64,000 bases of DNA from Mytilus galloprovincialis (Eukaryota > Mollusca > Bivalvia > Mytilida > Mytilidae), in the NCBI RefSeq assembly GCF_965363235.1, contig NC_134839.1, forward strand, positions 99,405,743-99,469,742. The letters run 5' to 3'. Under the pieces are notes generated by a model that worked only from the letters and a program-made list of their open reading frames with translations, was not told where the DNA came from and searched no databases. Made by a program: the position numbers and the translations under genes. Below, in pieces: positions 11,801 to 23,800 of the stretch. Every line of letters starts with the position of its first letter. The stretch's first letter is position 1.

Positions 11801-14800
11801 TAAATTTAATAAACATAAATTCAGCATAAATGAAATAATGAAATGAATACATACAAATATAACTAAATAAACACACACAAAACAGAACTAAATATAATGT
11901 TTTGAAATAAACAATTAAAGTCCGCACACCTCCTCCGGGTGCGAGAATTTCTCGTTGCATTGAAGACCTGTTGGTGACCTTCTGCTGTTGTCTGCTCTAT
12001 GGTTGGGTTGTTGTCTCTTTGACACATTCCACATTTCCATTCTCAATTTTAATTTTACGTACTGTAGAATAATTTTGGGTTGTTCCCCTTGAATTGCTTT
12101 TATATATAACGGACAGAAAATAACATATTTTGACACATTTTTGGTTGATTCCAAATTGAAGATAAGAACACTAGATTTTATACTTTTACTCCAATGATAA
12201 CTTCAAATGAGCAATGATGACTTGAAACTGCATAATACTGCACGGAATGCTCGATTCGTTAAACATATATTTAAACGGACTTCTTTGAATATTTCTAACG
12301 GATAATTTCACCGACTCCAGGCGTTGTAATTGATATCAGCAAATACCGAGTTTTAACCATATTACTAATAATACATCATTTGTCTCTCCGACACTATATA
12401 TCACCGACCAGTCGACGATATTTACTACGTGCTGTACGCACATCAAAACCGGGCCTAAAAACCTCTGAGTGTTGTAATAATACGCCTTGGGATATCCATG
12501 TCCTATACTGACAATTGTAATACCCAACTGCTTTTTTACCAACTGTAGATTCAACACAAGCGTGTGCTTTACTCAATGGCCATGTGTCGACTGATTTGAA
12601 TCTAACCTGTGAAATTGCAATAGGCGCGTAATCGCGTGATATACATGAAAGGTCTGCTTGACTATATAGTCCGGTGTTTACGACAATAAGCCCTAACATA
12701 AAATATAGTCCTATGTGAAATAAATATATATAAATAAATAAATGGAGTTTGTTACAATAAGATAATAACCATCACTGAAAGTAAACCAAATAAATTTTAA
12801 CCCCTTCTTATACTGTTAAGAACCAACCATGTCACCTGAACTTTCTAAAATATTGCAGAGGAACAGCAAATAAAAAGGAATGGTGCCTTGAAGACACCCG
12901 AGATATATGTTTATAACTCAGATTTTTGTTTTTGCAATGAAATGCAGGGTTTATGTCAACAATCAAATTCAAGGGAATATTTTTTAAACCATTTTTCGTA
13001 TATAACCGGATGTGACTTACTTTGATTTGGGGGTATGACACAAAGTTAAATTACTGTTGTACATGCAAAAAATTAAACGAAAATTCCTTAAATCATCAAT
13101 TGAATAATTTGTCTCCGGAAATACAAATTCTATGCTAGTGAATTTATGTACATATTTACTGCTTACATATGCATTTATTTAAACTTCAATTTACAGGTGT
13201 TCAAAACGCTGTGTTCAAATGTAATCTGTGTGAAAAATCATTTAAAACAAACAGAGGATTGATAACGCATGTTTCAAAATCACACAAAGTTTCAACAAAA
13301 ATTGGACACGAAGGACCTGGAAAGAAGAAAAAATCATCAACAGATGGAGATGAATTCCAGAATGAAGATATTGTGGCACCAAGCTCGTATGAGGGTGAAG
13401 AGTCGGTTTTAGGTAATAGTGAGTTAGCCCACTACCTATCAAGGAAAGTTGATCATGCTTACTTGCATTGACTTTTTTTTTCTTGGAAAGTATGACGCAA
13501 AATGTTTCTCTTTTTGTCTTGCTTATGATGGAAAGATTGTAACAGAAATTCCAAAAATCATCAATTAAATGATTAGTGGCTTAACTGTCTTAAAATTTCT
13601 TTTAACAAGTACTACTTGTGTATTTATGTATTCATGTACGTATTTACTGCTTACATATACATGTATTTAAACTTCAATTTACAGGTGTTCAAAGCTCCGT
13701 GTTCAAATGTAATATGTGTGAAAAGTCATTTAAAACAAACAGAGGATTGAAAACGCATGTTTCAAAATCACACAAAGTTTCAGCGAAAAATGGACATGAT
13801 AGTCCAGTCTTACCAATAAATGAAGATACAAGTGATACCGAAAGACCTGGAAAGAAGGAAAAATCATCAGCAGATGAAGATAAATGCCAGAATGAAGATA
13901 TTGTGGAGGCAAGGTCCAATAATGCCGAAGGGTCGGTTTTAGGTAATAGTGAATTGGTCCGTTCACATATAATCGGAGATAACACGAATATATGGCCATA
14001 TTTAGGTGCATGTTTACTTTTATTTTGACAGTATTTAACTAATTTCAATAGAGACGAACAACGATATGCCATTTATAACCAAATCCTGAAATGACAATAA
14101 AACCCCAAAGTTTAGGGAACGCGATCTGTTGCTATGTATTGGGTAAAAAAAAAGGAGAAATGGATAACGCCATGGCACAAAACTTTTAAGTTTTAGTTTG
14201 TGACACGGATTTGTTTTCGCTTAATCGATTTATGAATATTGAACAGCGTCAAAATAGTGTTGCCATTATTTAGAAGCTTCGACTAGGGTTTTTTTTCTGC
14301 GAATTGTTCGTTATTCAAAATATTAGGTTACGTAATTAAATTATTAATCAGCATAGAGAGAGAGAGGGAAAAAAATTCAATTACAATTATTTTCAATATA
14401 AACATCTTTAACCCCGTTAAAGAAGACAAATGGGAAAATGGCATTTATATGTTGAATAATATTTTCCACCATTTTGACTCTCAAAACCACTCCATATGTC
14501 GCTGTTGTTTATTAATGAAAAAGGCCAATCATTTATATTTTTTATCTTATTGATAACAATTAATTTTTATTTGTTATCACAAGTCCGTCTAGAAGTCTTC
14601 CCTAGGCATCACTGAAGAGACTTCTCATTTTGAAATGCGCGTCTATTGCAGTGAAATTTGTGCAATGTTTTTTACTTCTTTTTTTTGCCATTTTGCCTAT
14701 AATCTTGAGAACTATAAAGAATAGATAGATACTTGAAGAAAGGGTCAGAAAGACAAGATCTAAAAAATGAATAAAAATTTTGCCGAAAACGTTAGTAGAC

Positions 14801-17800
14801 TCTTTGAATGAGTGATTGCCTCGAAAATGACGATGTTTAACAGTTTTGAAACACACAAAAGATGAAAAGATGAAAAGAAACCTATGGCACCCTTTCTTGG
14901 CATTATAGCTTTCAAATGATTACAACTGAAAGCATATGCAATATATAACCATGTCATTACCATGTAAAAGAGTTCGAGGAACATTCAAACTCATAGATAG
15001 AAAGTAAACTGACAACGCCATGACTAAAAATGAAAAAGAAACACAGACAAATCATAATACAAAAGAAACAACATAAAAAACTAAAAACGTGTAAAATGGT
15101 GTTTGAATTTACAAAAGTCCCTCCAGGTATTTGAGGAGTTTTTCCATCATTTTGTTCTTTTTAGTTTGTCAAATTTTATTGATTGGTGTTGAGTTGTTGC
15201 AATCTTAACCTCGATCTTGCATCCAAAACTATAAAGAATTATAGATCGAAAGTATTTAATCAAATTATTCAGCAAACTTAACCTTCCGTAATATTTTTTC
15301 AGTGATACAAAAACATGTTACAGATCAAGGGAACCAACTAGGTGTTAAACATTATATGTCAGGCGTTTCTTTATTTCTACAAGTTTATGGCGATAACGTA
15401 ACGTCCATTTTAAGTTACGTTTTAATGATTAACTAAGTTTAATTACTTTTCGCCGTTAATTTTCGTACATTCTTTTTGGAATACAACTAACGAATTTCAA
15501 AAAACGAAATAAATTCAAACCTGAAATCGGTAAATTCCTTATGGAAATGTATCACTTGTTCGATTGGAATTCAGAAGATTCTAGTTAGATCTTTATGATT
15601 CTTATTGAAGTAAATGTGTCCAAAGTTTATAACTTTACCATCTAAACATACTAAAGAAAGTTGTATTATGTTTAACTCTCATCATGTAAAAATGTTACAA
15701 AAATATTCTCCTTTAAAACTACTGGGCCAAATTTAACCAAACTATTTAGTACGATGTGTCTGATGACCTCAAATGCAATTAATATGACCGACATGGATAA
15801 AAATAAATTCAATACAGAAAATCTGACAGGACAGATTTTTGAGAATATTCTGATTGATGTACCTAAAGATCATTTACTACAAACTTGCAAAGACTGTTTC
15901 TAATGAGAGTTATTGCCCTCAAATGACCAATTTCTATTTACTTTTTCCCCTCTTATCTTGAAAATACTATAGATAGAGCGAAATTTTAACATTTAAAATT
16001 ACCAGCAAGACGAGATCTATAAATGAGCAAAATATGGCCAAAATCATAGGACAACTCATTTAGACAATATTTACCATTGTTTGCCTATTTGTCTATTATC
16101 TTGAAAACTATAAAGAAAAGATGGACATTTAAAAAAAATATCAGCAAGACAAATAAACTCATCATAGATAACAGGACTGAATTTAGTATATACGCCAGAC
16201 GCGCATTTCGTCTACAAAAGACTCTTAAGTGACGCTCGAATCCAAAAGAGTTAAAAAGGCCAAATAAAGTACGAAGTTGAAGAGCATTCAGGACCAAAAT
16301 TCCTAAAAGTTTTGCCAAATACAGCTTAGGTAATCTATGCCTGAGGTAGAAAAGCCTTAGTATTTCAAAAAGACGCGCGTTTCGTCTACAAAACACTCAT
16401 CAGTGACGCTCGAATCCAAAAAATTTAAAAAGGCCAAATAAAGTACGAAGTTGAAGAGCATTGACAGGTCTACAAATAAATCAAATTGTGTAGATTCTTT
16501 GTAGGAGTGATTGCCCTCAAATGGCGATATTTAACATTTGTGTGTGTGTGGGCAAAACCAGCGGAAGATAGAAAGCAACTGTAGAAACCAAAGATCAACA
16601 AAAAAGAGACGTTATATTTTAGTTTACGATGTTTGTGGTTGTACATTGTTGAAGATGCATATAGACCTATGCAAGCCATACATTTAATGATCATAAGAGC
16701 CTCTAATTGTGCATATAGTATAGATAAAAACATTCAGCAAAAGGTAGCATGCATGTTCGATGTCAACATATAAATAACTTTATAATTTCATTTCAGTCGA
16801 ATCAAAATCTCTAGATTCCACTGACGAAGAAGAAGAAGAAAGTAACGACGACGATAATGAGGATGCTGTGTTGCCTGAAGTTTTAGAATCTGATAAAGAA
16901 ACAAATTCTGAATCGCTAAAAGGTATATACCTGTAACGTCTATGTTATATAGGCACCTACGTTTAAATATTATATTTGTATAGTGTCATAGATCAAACTT
17001 ATTCGTTCAATGAATGTTTACTTGTTTTTGTTTAGAGATCTTTATGATTTCATTTGATATTTTATAGTATGTCTTTTTATGTTGTAATGTAACACTTCTG
17101 TCTTAGGTTAGGGTGAATGTTAGCGCCTGTTTAAATGTAAAAATCACGCTGTATGTCTATGCACCCGTCCCAAGACCGGAGCCTGTTGTTCAATGGTTGT
17201 CGTTTGTTGAGATAGTTTATAGGTGTTTCTCGTTTTAGTTTTTTTTATATAAATTATACCGTTGGATTTTCTATTTGAATTGTTTCATGTTTGTCACTTT
17301 GGGGCCCTTTCTAACGTGCTGTTCAGTTCGAGCCAAGACTCCGCGTTAAAGACTGTATTTTGACCTGTATTTGTTAACTTATTATACATTGCGACTTGGA
17401 TTGAGAGTTGTCACAAAAAAACTCATACCACCTCTTCTGATTTGTAAATAAATCTTACAGTGGATGTGTTTTCTGGGTTTTTGGTTTGTAACCCGGATTT
17501 GTTTTCTAACAATCGATTTAGGAATATTGAATACCAGTGTACTACTGTTGCTTTTACTTATTTGATCGTATGAGGATTATATATTGTGAAATAATGTAAA
17601 ATTCTCGAAGTTGTTTAACAATTTCCTTTTAAGCGAGTGTAGAGCGTGATACAAGACCAGTCTCTACGAAGACTAAGCGAATTGTAGATAAGCTGAAAAA
17701 AGAAAACAGCCTGACAAAATCAGAAACTTCTGTAGCAGTAACAGAAACAAAGAAACTTGTGGACACATTTTTTGAACATCTCAGAGTTATATCACCAACA

Positions 17801-20800
17801 CTAAAGTGGCAGAGATTTAATTCAGGATCGTATTACGATAAAACGAAGGTAAAGTTGATGTTTCAATATTTATTTGAAATCTTAATCACGCAAACTTAGT
17901 TTATGTTGGTATTCAAATTAACAATGATTCTTAAAGAAATTATTAGACACTAGTAAATTCAAAGAAACATTAAATGCATATGCATATATGGATTTTTAAG
18001 TTATCTAAATTTAAGAGCTTTATAAACAACATATTCATAAAAATTAGAATCAAATATTTCGTTTGTAATAAGATTTCTACAGGTAGAGCTCAACCTCAGA
18101 ACATAATCTGGTTTATTCTCCGAAAGAATTTAGTGAAGGTTTTAAGTATGTTTAGTAACAAAATATATGACTTGATAATGTACATGATATATAAATAGAG
18201 TATAATATATTATTTGAAATTTAAAACAAAAACGTCACTACAGAAACAATCCATCTACTCGTACTTTCAAGAGTGGCTACTTTCAAATTTGTTTTCTCAT
18301 GGCCCGGTAACGTGCTCGCCTCTAGTGTGAAAGGAATTTCTGTTTTTGATTCTCGGACGGGCAAAACTGAAGACTTGAAAGGTGGTTATTATTTCAATTT
18401 ATATCCTTAGCTTGATTCGTTTAAATGTAAGAGTTGGATTAATGTATCTGCGTAGAGTGTCGTGTATGTCTGCGGAATGCGACATTATGAAGTAGCAAGT
18501 TAACCATGCAACTGGGCATTTTGGTCTAGTATTTTTTAATATTGATATCACATTAAAATGTTCCCGTCATTATGTGCATGTAATATTGAAGTATATATTT
18601 TGATTATTATGATAATTTATTTAGAATGACCAAGCTGATGAATTTGATATTATGATATATCCAGATAACATACAAGTTGAAGTTAATTTTGACTCTCCAA
18701 TTAGTGGATTCTACAAAGTTAAATTTGAATCGCCTAGAGTTGAGGAAAATTTAAAAAACCAAGTAGAAACAAATGGCTACATCCATCCTGGCAAATTCAA
18801 AGAATATGTGTTTGGTTTGTTCGACCAAGTATTTCAATCAACAGAGCATCATATGTTTAGAAGAGTAACAAGTAAGTGACTACTTATTTCTTTCTCTGAA
18901 GTGTAAATTACTCCAGTAACACAATTTAAAAAATGAACATTAAAAGAAAGTTTTTAAATTTCGTTTATATGGTTTCATAGAAAAAGTCAACAGAAATCGA
19001 TGTTAACATTACCGAAACGACTTGACATAATGAAAGATTTCCGTATTCTTCTTTAATATGGTATTATGTCTGTTACTGTAATGTGGGGTGCGAACGTTAT
19101 GTACGTATTCTGCCTTTTTGGCATGTTCATATTTCTTTTTTTTTAAGAGAAAGAGAGATCGGACAACAGCAGTCCAGCATACACTATCTTTTATAACGGC
19201 ATCCCTGGAAAACCTATAGATATTGATCTAGTTCCGTGTTTTAGGATTAATACTTGGCCATGCATTGCAAGAAAAATCAACCCAACCTGGATACATTCTA
19301 AACTTGGAAATATAGTCAACGATGCTATCAAATGCTACGACGTTGTTTCAAAGACCTGTCCAGACGGTAAGATTGATATAAGTAAAACATCAAATTTAAA
19401 TGCTTATTTACTTCACTTCTAGATTTATGGTAGATTTGTGTTTGCCTGTGTTTCAGATTAGCGATGGTATGTGTGATTGAAGAGTGAAGACGTGAATCTG
19501 ACTTGGAGCAAATACTTGAAAGTTTTTTGTGTTTACCTTTAGTTACATTGTGTTACATTGTGTTATTTTGTACATACAAAGTCGTTATATCTTTGCATTA
19601 ATATTTATTTAAAAAGCCCACAATTAAATAGGGTTTTAGTGACTATCCACTGACGATACCTGTCAGAAAATTTTGACGCCATTTTTTCTTAATCTTTTTC
19701 AGAGGCGCGAAATTCAAACGGTCTTTAAAATCAATTTTTATTAAAGCTTTTTCATTCACATTATTTACATAATTGCAAATAAACTTTTGTCATATACTGA
19801 TATATACTAAATTGCTAAATTGTATTTAAGGCTGAACCCATTTCACAGAGATTGCCCAAAATTAATATCAGATTTACTGCTTCCAGTGCTTATATACAAT
19901 ATTTAGCTTGCATATAGAGTAGTATAGTGCCATAATTATATCAATATAGTGCTTGACATATATATCTAACATTGAACTAATCTAGAACCACTAACTTCTA
20001 CTTCACATATGTCACTGAATAAACTTCACAAACAGCTTAGCAAGCCAGAAATATCTCCATCAAATACAAGAGCTTATACCCCAGTGCTTTTATCAGATAG
20101 TAAAGGAATCAAATTAAAAAATAAAGTATTTTCAGACCATCCTGTTACTCAACATATTCAATGGTGGTGTAAAGGTGGTGAAACTTTTCAAAACCGTTAC
20201 GACTGGCTGAAAGCAAACTTAAGCAGCAAGCTAACAACAACAGGCAATATTTGGTTATATGTTTGGTTAGGTACTTGTAACCTCACACGAAAAGACGGCC
20301 GTTATATATCCATAAGATCAACTGACAACTCTACAGTAGACAAATGCGTAGAATATATTGAGAAAATAATCAAGCTAATAAAAGAATATCCAAACAACAA
20401 AATCTCAATTCTCGAAATTCCTGTATATTCTATATCCACTGACAACAAATCATTAAGACACTCATCCCCGGAACAAGTTGAAAGTCAGGACAAACAATTA
20501 GAGGAACAAATCCATACTCTAAACAGCTACATAAGAAACATCAACAAAGCACTAGGAGTATACAGTCTACAATTTACTACCGACTTTCAAAATCACAGAA
20601 AAGTTAAAGCTCATCAACATCCTGAAAACCGCAACTACTGCTATTTTGAACTTTACAGTGACGGATTACATCCTGGTCATACATTAGCTAGATACTGGTT
20701 ACGAAAAATTAGTAACCAAATGAGTAGAGACTGTTGGAAATAATTTAACAACCTTATCATAGAAAAAAAAATAGCTATCAACCTAAAGTGAATATAAACA

Positions 20801-23800
20801 CTTATACTAAGCATCTTCTCAGCAGTCAGCACGGGTATTTTCCGAGCTATACTGATAAACCTCATATTTCTCTTTGAAAATTAAAAAACAATTTAACCAC
20901 TGGCTAATCGTCTTTGAATATATATACTGATTATACTGAACATCGTCACAGCAATCAACATAGATATTTTCTAAACTATACTGATAAACAATCACAATTC
21001 TTATATAGAAAATTGGATCAATAAACACTAGCTACTTGTCTGCGTCAATAAACTGAATACGGGTTATTTCCGAGCTATACTGAACAACGTCATAACAGTC
21101 AGCACGGGTATTTTCCGAGCTATACTGTTAAAATACCTTCAATAACTATCTAAAAATTGAAACAAAAAACGCTAGCTCTTGTGATAATTCAAATATACTG
21201 ACCATCTTCATATCAGTCAGCACGGGTTTTATTTCCGAGCTATACTGAATATCATCTCATCAGTCAGCACGGGTATTTTCCGAGCTATACTGAACCTCTA
21301 CACATCAGTCAGCACGGGTTTTTCTGAGCTATACTGATAAAACAACTTATATCACAGGAAAAGAAAATAGCACTAATATGGAGATAACAACATTTGAAGA
21401 CAATGGGAAGAAAACATTGCGTAAAAGCCAACGTAATTCAAGAACCAACCTTACAAGATCAAGCTTAAGTCCACAAAAAACTCCAAACTTAGTAAACATG
21501 GTTAATGAAACATCTAAACCTTACAAGCTCAATGCTGATAAAGCACTAGAAAAGAAACGCTCAAATTGCAATGCAGAACATCTGCAAACTATAATGAAAC
21601 AAAATGGTAATTTCAGGATGTACATGAGCACAGCAGCAAATGAATTAACAAAAGCAAAGCTCCCCGTTATCCTTAAGAAGTACACAGACAATGAATGTCT
21701 TGCTATTACTATACACAGAGGGCTTGACCTGAATATTGCTGAAGTAGACACTAGATTTCGTGTTCTTAACCAACTAAAAACGGGAAAGCCAGGAAATAAG
21801 CTTAAATTCACAATCAATTGCTACCATACAAGCACTTCCCTCCTTGTTAATGGATCAAAGCTGAATTTATTCATTGAAAACATCTTGCCCAAATTAAAAG
21901 AAGCAATAAACGCAAATTGTAGCAACCTTAATGAGCTTAACTACAGAATTGAAAATTCAATTGTTTGAAGCATACAACAGTGTCAAACAGAGCATCAGCA
22001 AATTGCTTCTAAAATTCCACAATCAACTACTAAAACCAAAGAATGTGAACAATCTTGCCAAATAGTAGCTAATACAAATGATAGCATACAAACAGAAATG
22101 GAAAATATAGATATTTGTCCAGTATGTCAAAAACAGGCCGATGATGACACCATTGAATGTGAAGAATGTAATGACTGGCTACATTTTGAACGTGTAGGAC
22201 TTACAAAAACCCAAGTCCAAAAAATAGATCATAGCATACCATATATATGTAAACAATGCATAGAGAACCAGCTGTATCAACTTCCAAAAGACATGGATAA
22301 TACCATAGATGTCTCTATACAACAACAGAGCGTTGAACAAGAAACTAATCAAGACTCCACTCCCCAGTCAGCACGGGTTTTTCCGAGCTACACTGGAACT
22401 GATAATGACAGCGCAAACCTCCCCCCAATGGTTAAATCAATAACTGGAATTACGCCAAGCGAAGCAACCACATCACATCTGGCACATGCTTTTCCAAATT
22501 GCACTGGTTCAACAAATGATATTTCATGTACTGATATCCATCCAATAACTAAAGCCATAGCTAAAACTACGCAACAAACAGAAGAAGAATTCAACAAACA
22601 GGTCTCCAGTCAGTCAGCACGGGTTTTTCCGAGCTATACTGACATGACAACCTCTACAGAACAGCAAAATGAGCAGTTAGTACAGATAACCAATACATCC
22701 AACCTTGTTCCAAATGTGCAACAAAAAGTTACTGCCAAACTAACAAAAGCTACCAAGAATACTGGTCCTAATCAAAGACAACAATCAAAAGCCATGGATT
22801 CATCTCAAAGAAGTTATGTAATAGATCTAGAAAGGAAATTAAAAGATCGAGATAGAACAATAGAAATTATGGAAAAGAGGCTATCTCAGCTAGAACAAAG
22901 AGATCAAAGATCATCCTTGAACAACCAAGAACAGAACTATGGAAACACCTGCCATACAAACAATGGGTGTAGCTCAAACAACAATAGCTGCCAAATTCAA
23001 CAAATTATGAACAATGTAAAAAGGCTTGAGTTCCAGCTTACTCAACATATGTGTATGAATACAGCACTGACTACACAAATGGCAATGCAACTGCAGCAAA
23101 GTATACTCCTAAAACAGGCAACATGCCCACCTACAATGCCACTGCCTGCACAATACCAGCAATACAATCATGGAATGTATACAGTGAATCAATCAACAGG
23201 GACATATATTCCCCCTTCATTTCATATACCACCGCCATTGCCTACTTTCAGACCACACCAGTTCATGAACCATCAAACGGGTCAACCCACACCAACAATG
23301 TTGCAACAACCCCCGCTATTTCATCATCAAATACATGTACCATCCTTCATCCAACCTCCAAACCAAAGACCTCAGTATCAGAATATTAACCATCCGATTG
23401 GTCCAGGAATACCACCACCAACATATTTGCAAAGTGGCTTCAATATAAATCCTCCAAATAGACAATCAAACCAAGCTCAGAAAAAAGAATCATCTGTACT
23501 TCACCAATATTCTGTGGACTCGGCCCAGACAGAAAAGGATAACCATGAAGATCAGTCCAGAGCTAATATAGATATGCCACAAAAGGATGATCTGGACTCT
23601 CACGAGAAAGAATTGACAGAAACTAACAAGGGAGCAAGACCAAAGATAATAAAAAAACTCCCCAACAAAGAGACAAAGGAAAGAAAGCAATCAAAACAAC
23701 TAGATTTAAGAGTGGCTATTAAACACATAGAAGAACAATCAGTGGATCAAAATCGCCAACCGAACCATCATTTTTTAGAAATTCCAAGCCTCAAGAAAAT

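Larger units (their letters stand above)
11555..13196 (+). other. intron between zinc-finger exons 2 and 3
   Basis: Contains a C homopolymer (about 11578-11594), a minus-strand mussel repeat (11920-12060), an unidentified minus-strand ORF region (12336-12699) and AT-rich filler. Confidence 0.7.
13140..14005 (+). repeat. tandem duplication carrying zinc-finger exons 3 and 4
   Basis: The block before and through exon 3 (starting near TTTACTGCTTACATATGCAT at 13156) recurs before and through exon 4 with an offset of 488 bp. Similarity includes the intron upstream of the acceptor (AAACTTCAATTTACAGGTGT in both), the finger and most of the linker. A DNA-level tandem duplication of exon plus flanking intron explains this; exon 2 is an older relative. 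Confidence 0.9.
14006..16796 (+). other. intron between zinc-finger exon 4 and the acidic exon
   Basis: Holds copy 2 of the CCCGGATTTG family (14190-14275), decayed bivalve repeats around 14660-14850 and 15890-16140 (phrases such as ATTGCCCTCAAATG), a Penelope-type tail on the minus strand (14960-15080), a candidate micro-exon (15303-15341) and two decayed hammerhead-ribozyme repeats (16190-16470). Confidence 0.65.
16923..17633 (+). other. intron with two repeats
   Basis: Contains an inverted copy of the GCCAATGAGACAACT family (17150-17415) and copy 3 of the CCCGGATTTG family (17476-17562). Confidence 0.7.

Noticed and set aside
12859-12882. Possible 24-nt micro-exon between zinc-finger exons 2 and 3
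   Set aside because: The acceptor is acceptable and phase 1-1 fits, but the donor GTGCCT is weak and several equal alternatives exist nearby.
22388-22597. Minus-strand ORFs within LINE ORF1 and ORF2 (also 21521-21817, 23490-23690, 24809-24991, 26044-26280)
   Set aside because: They are antisense shadows of the LINE coding frames.
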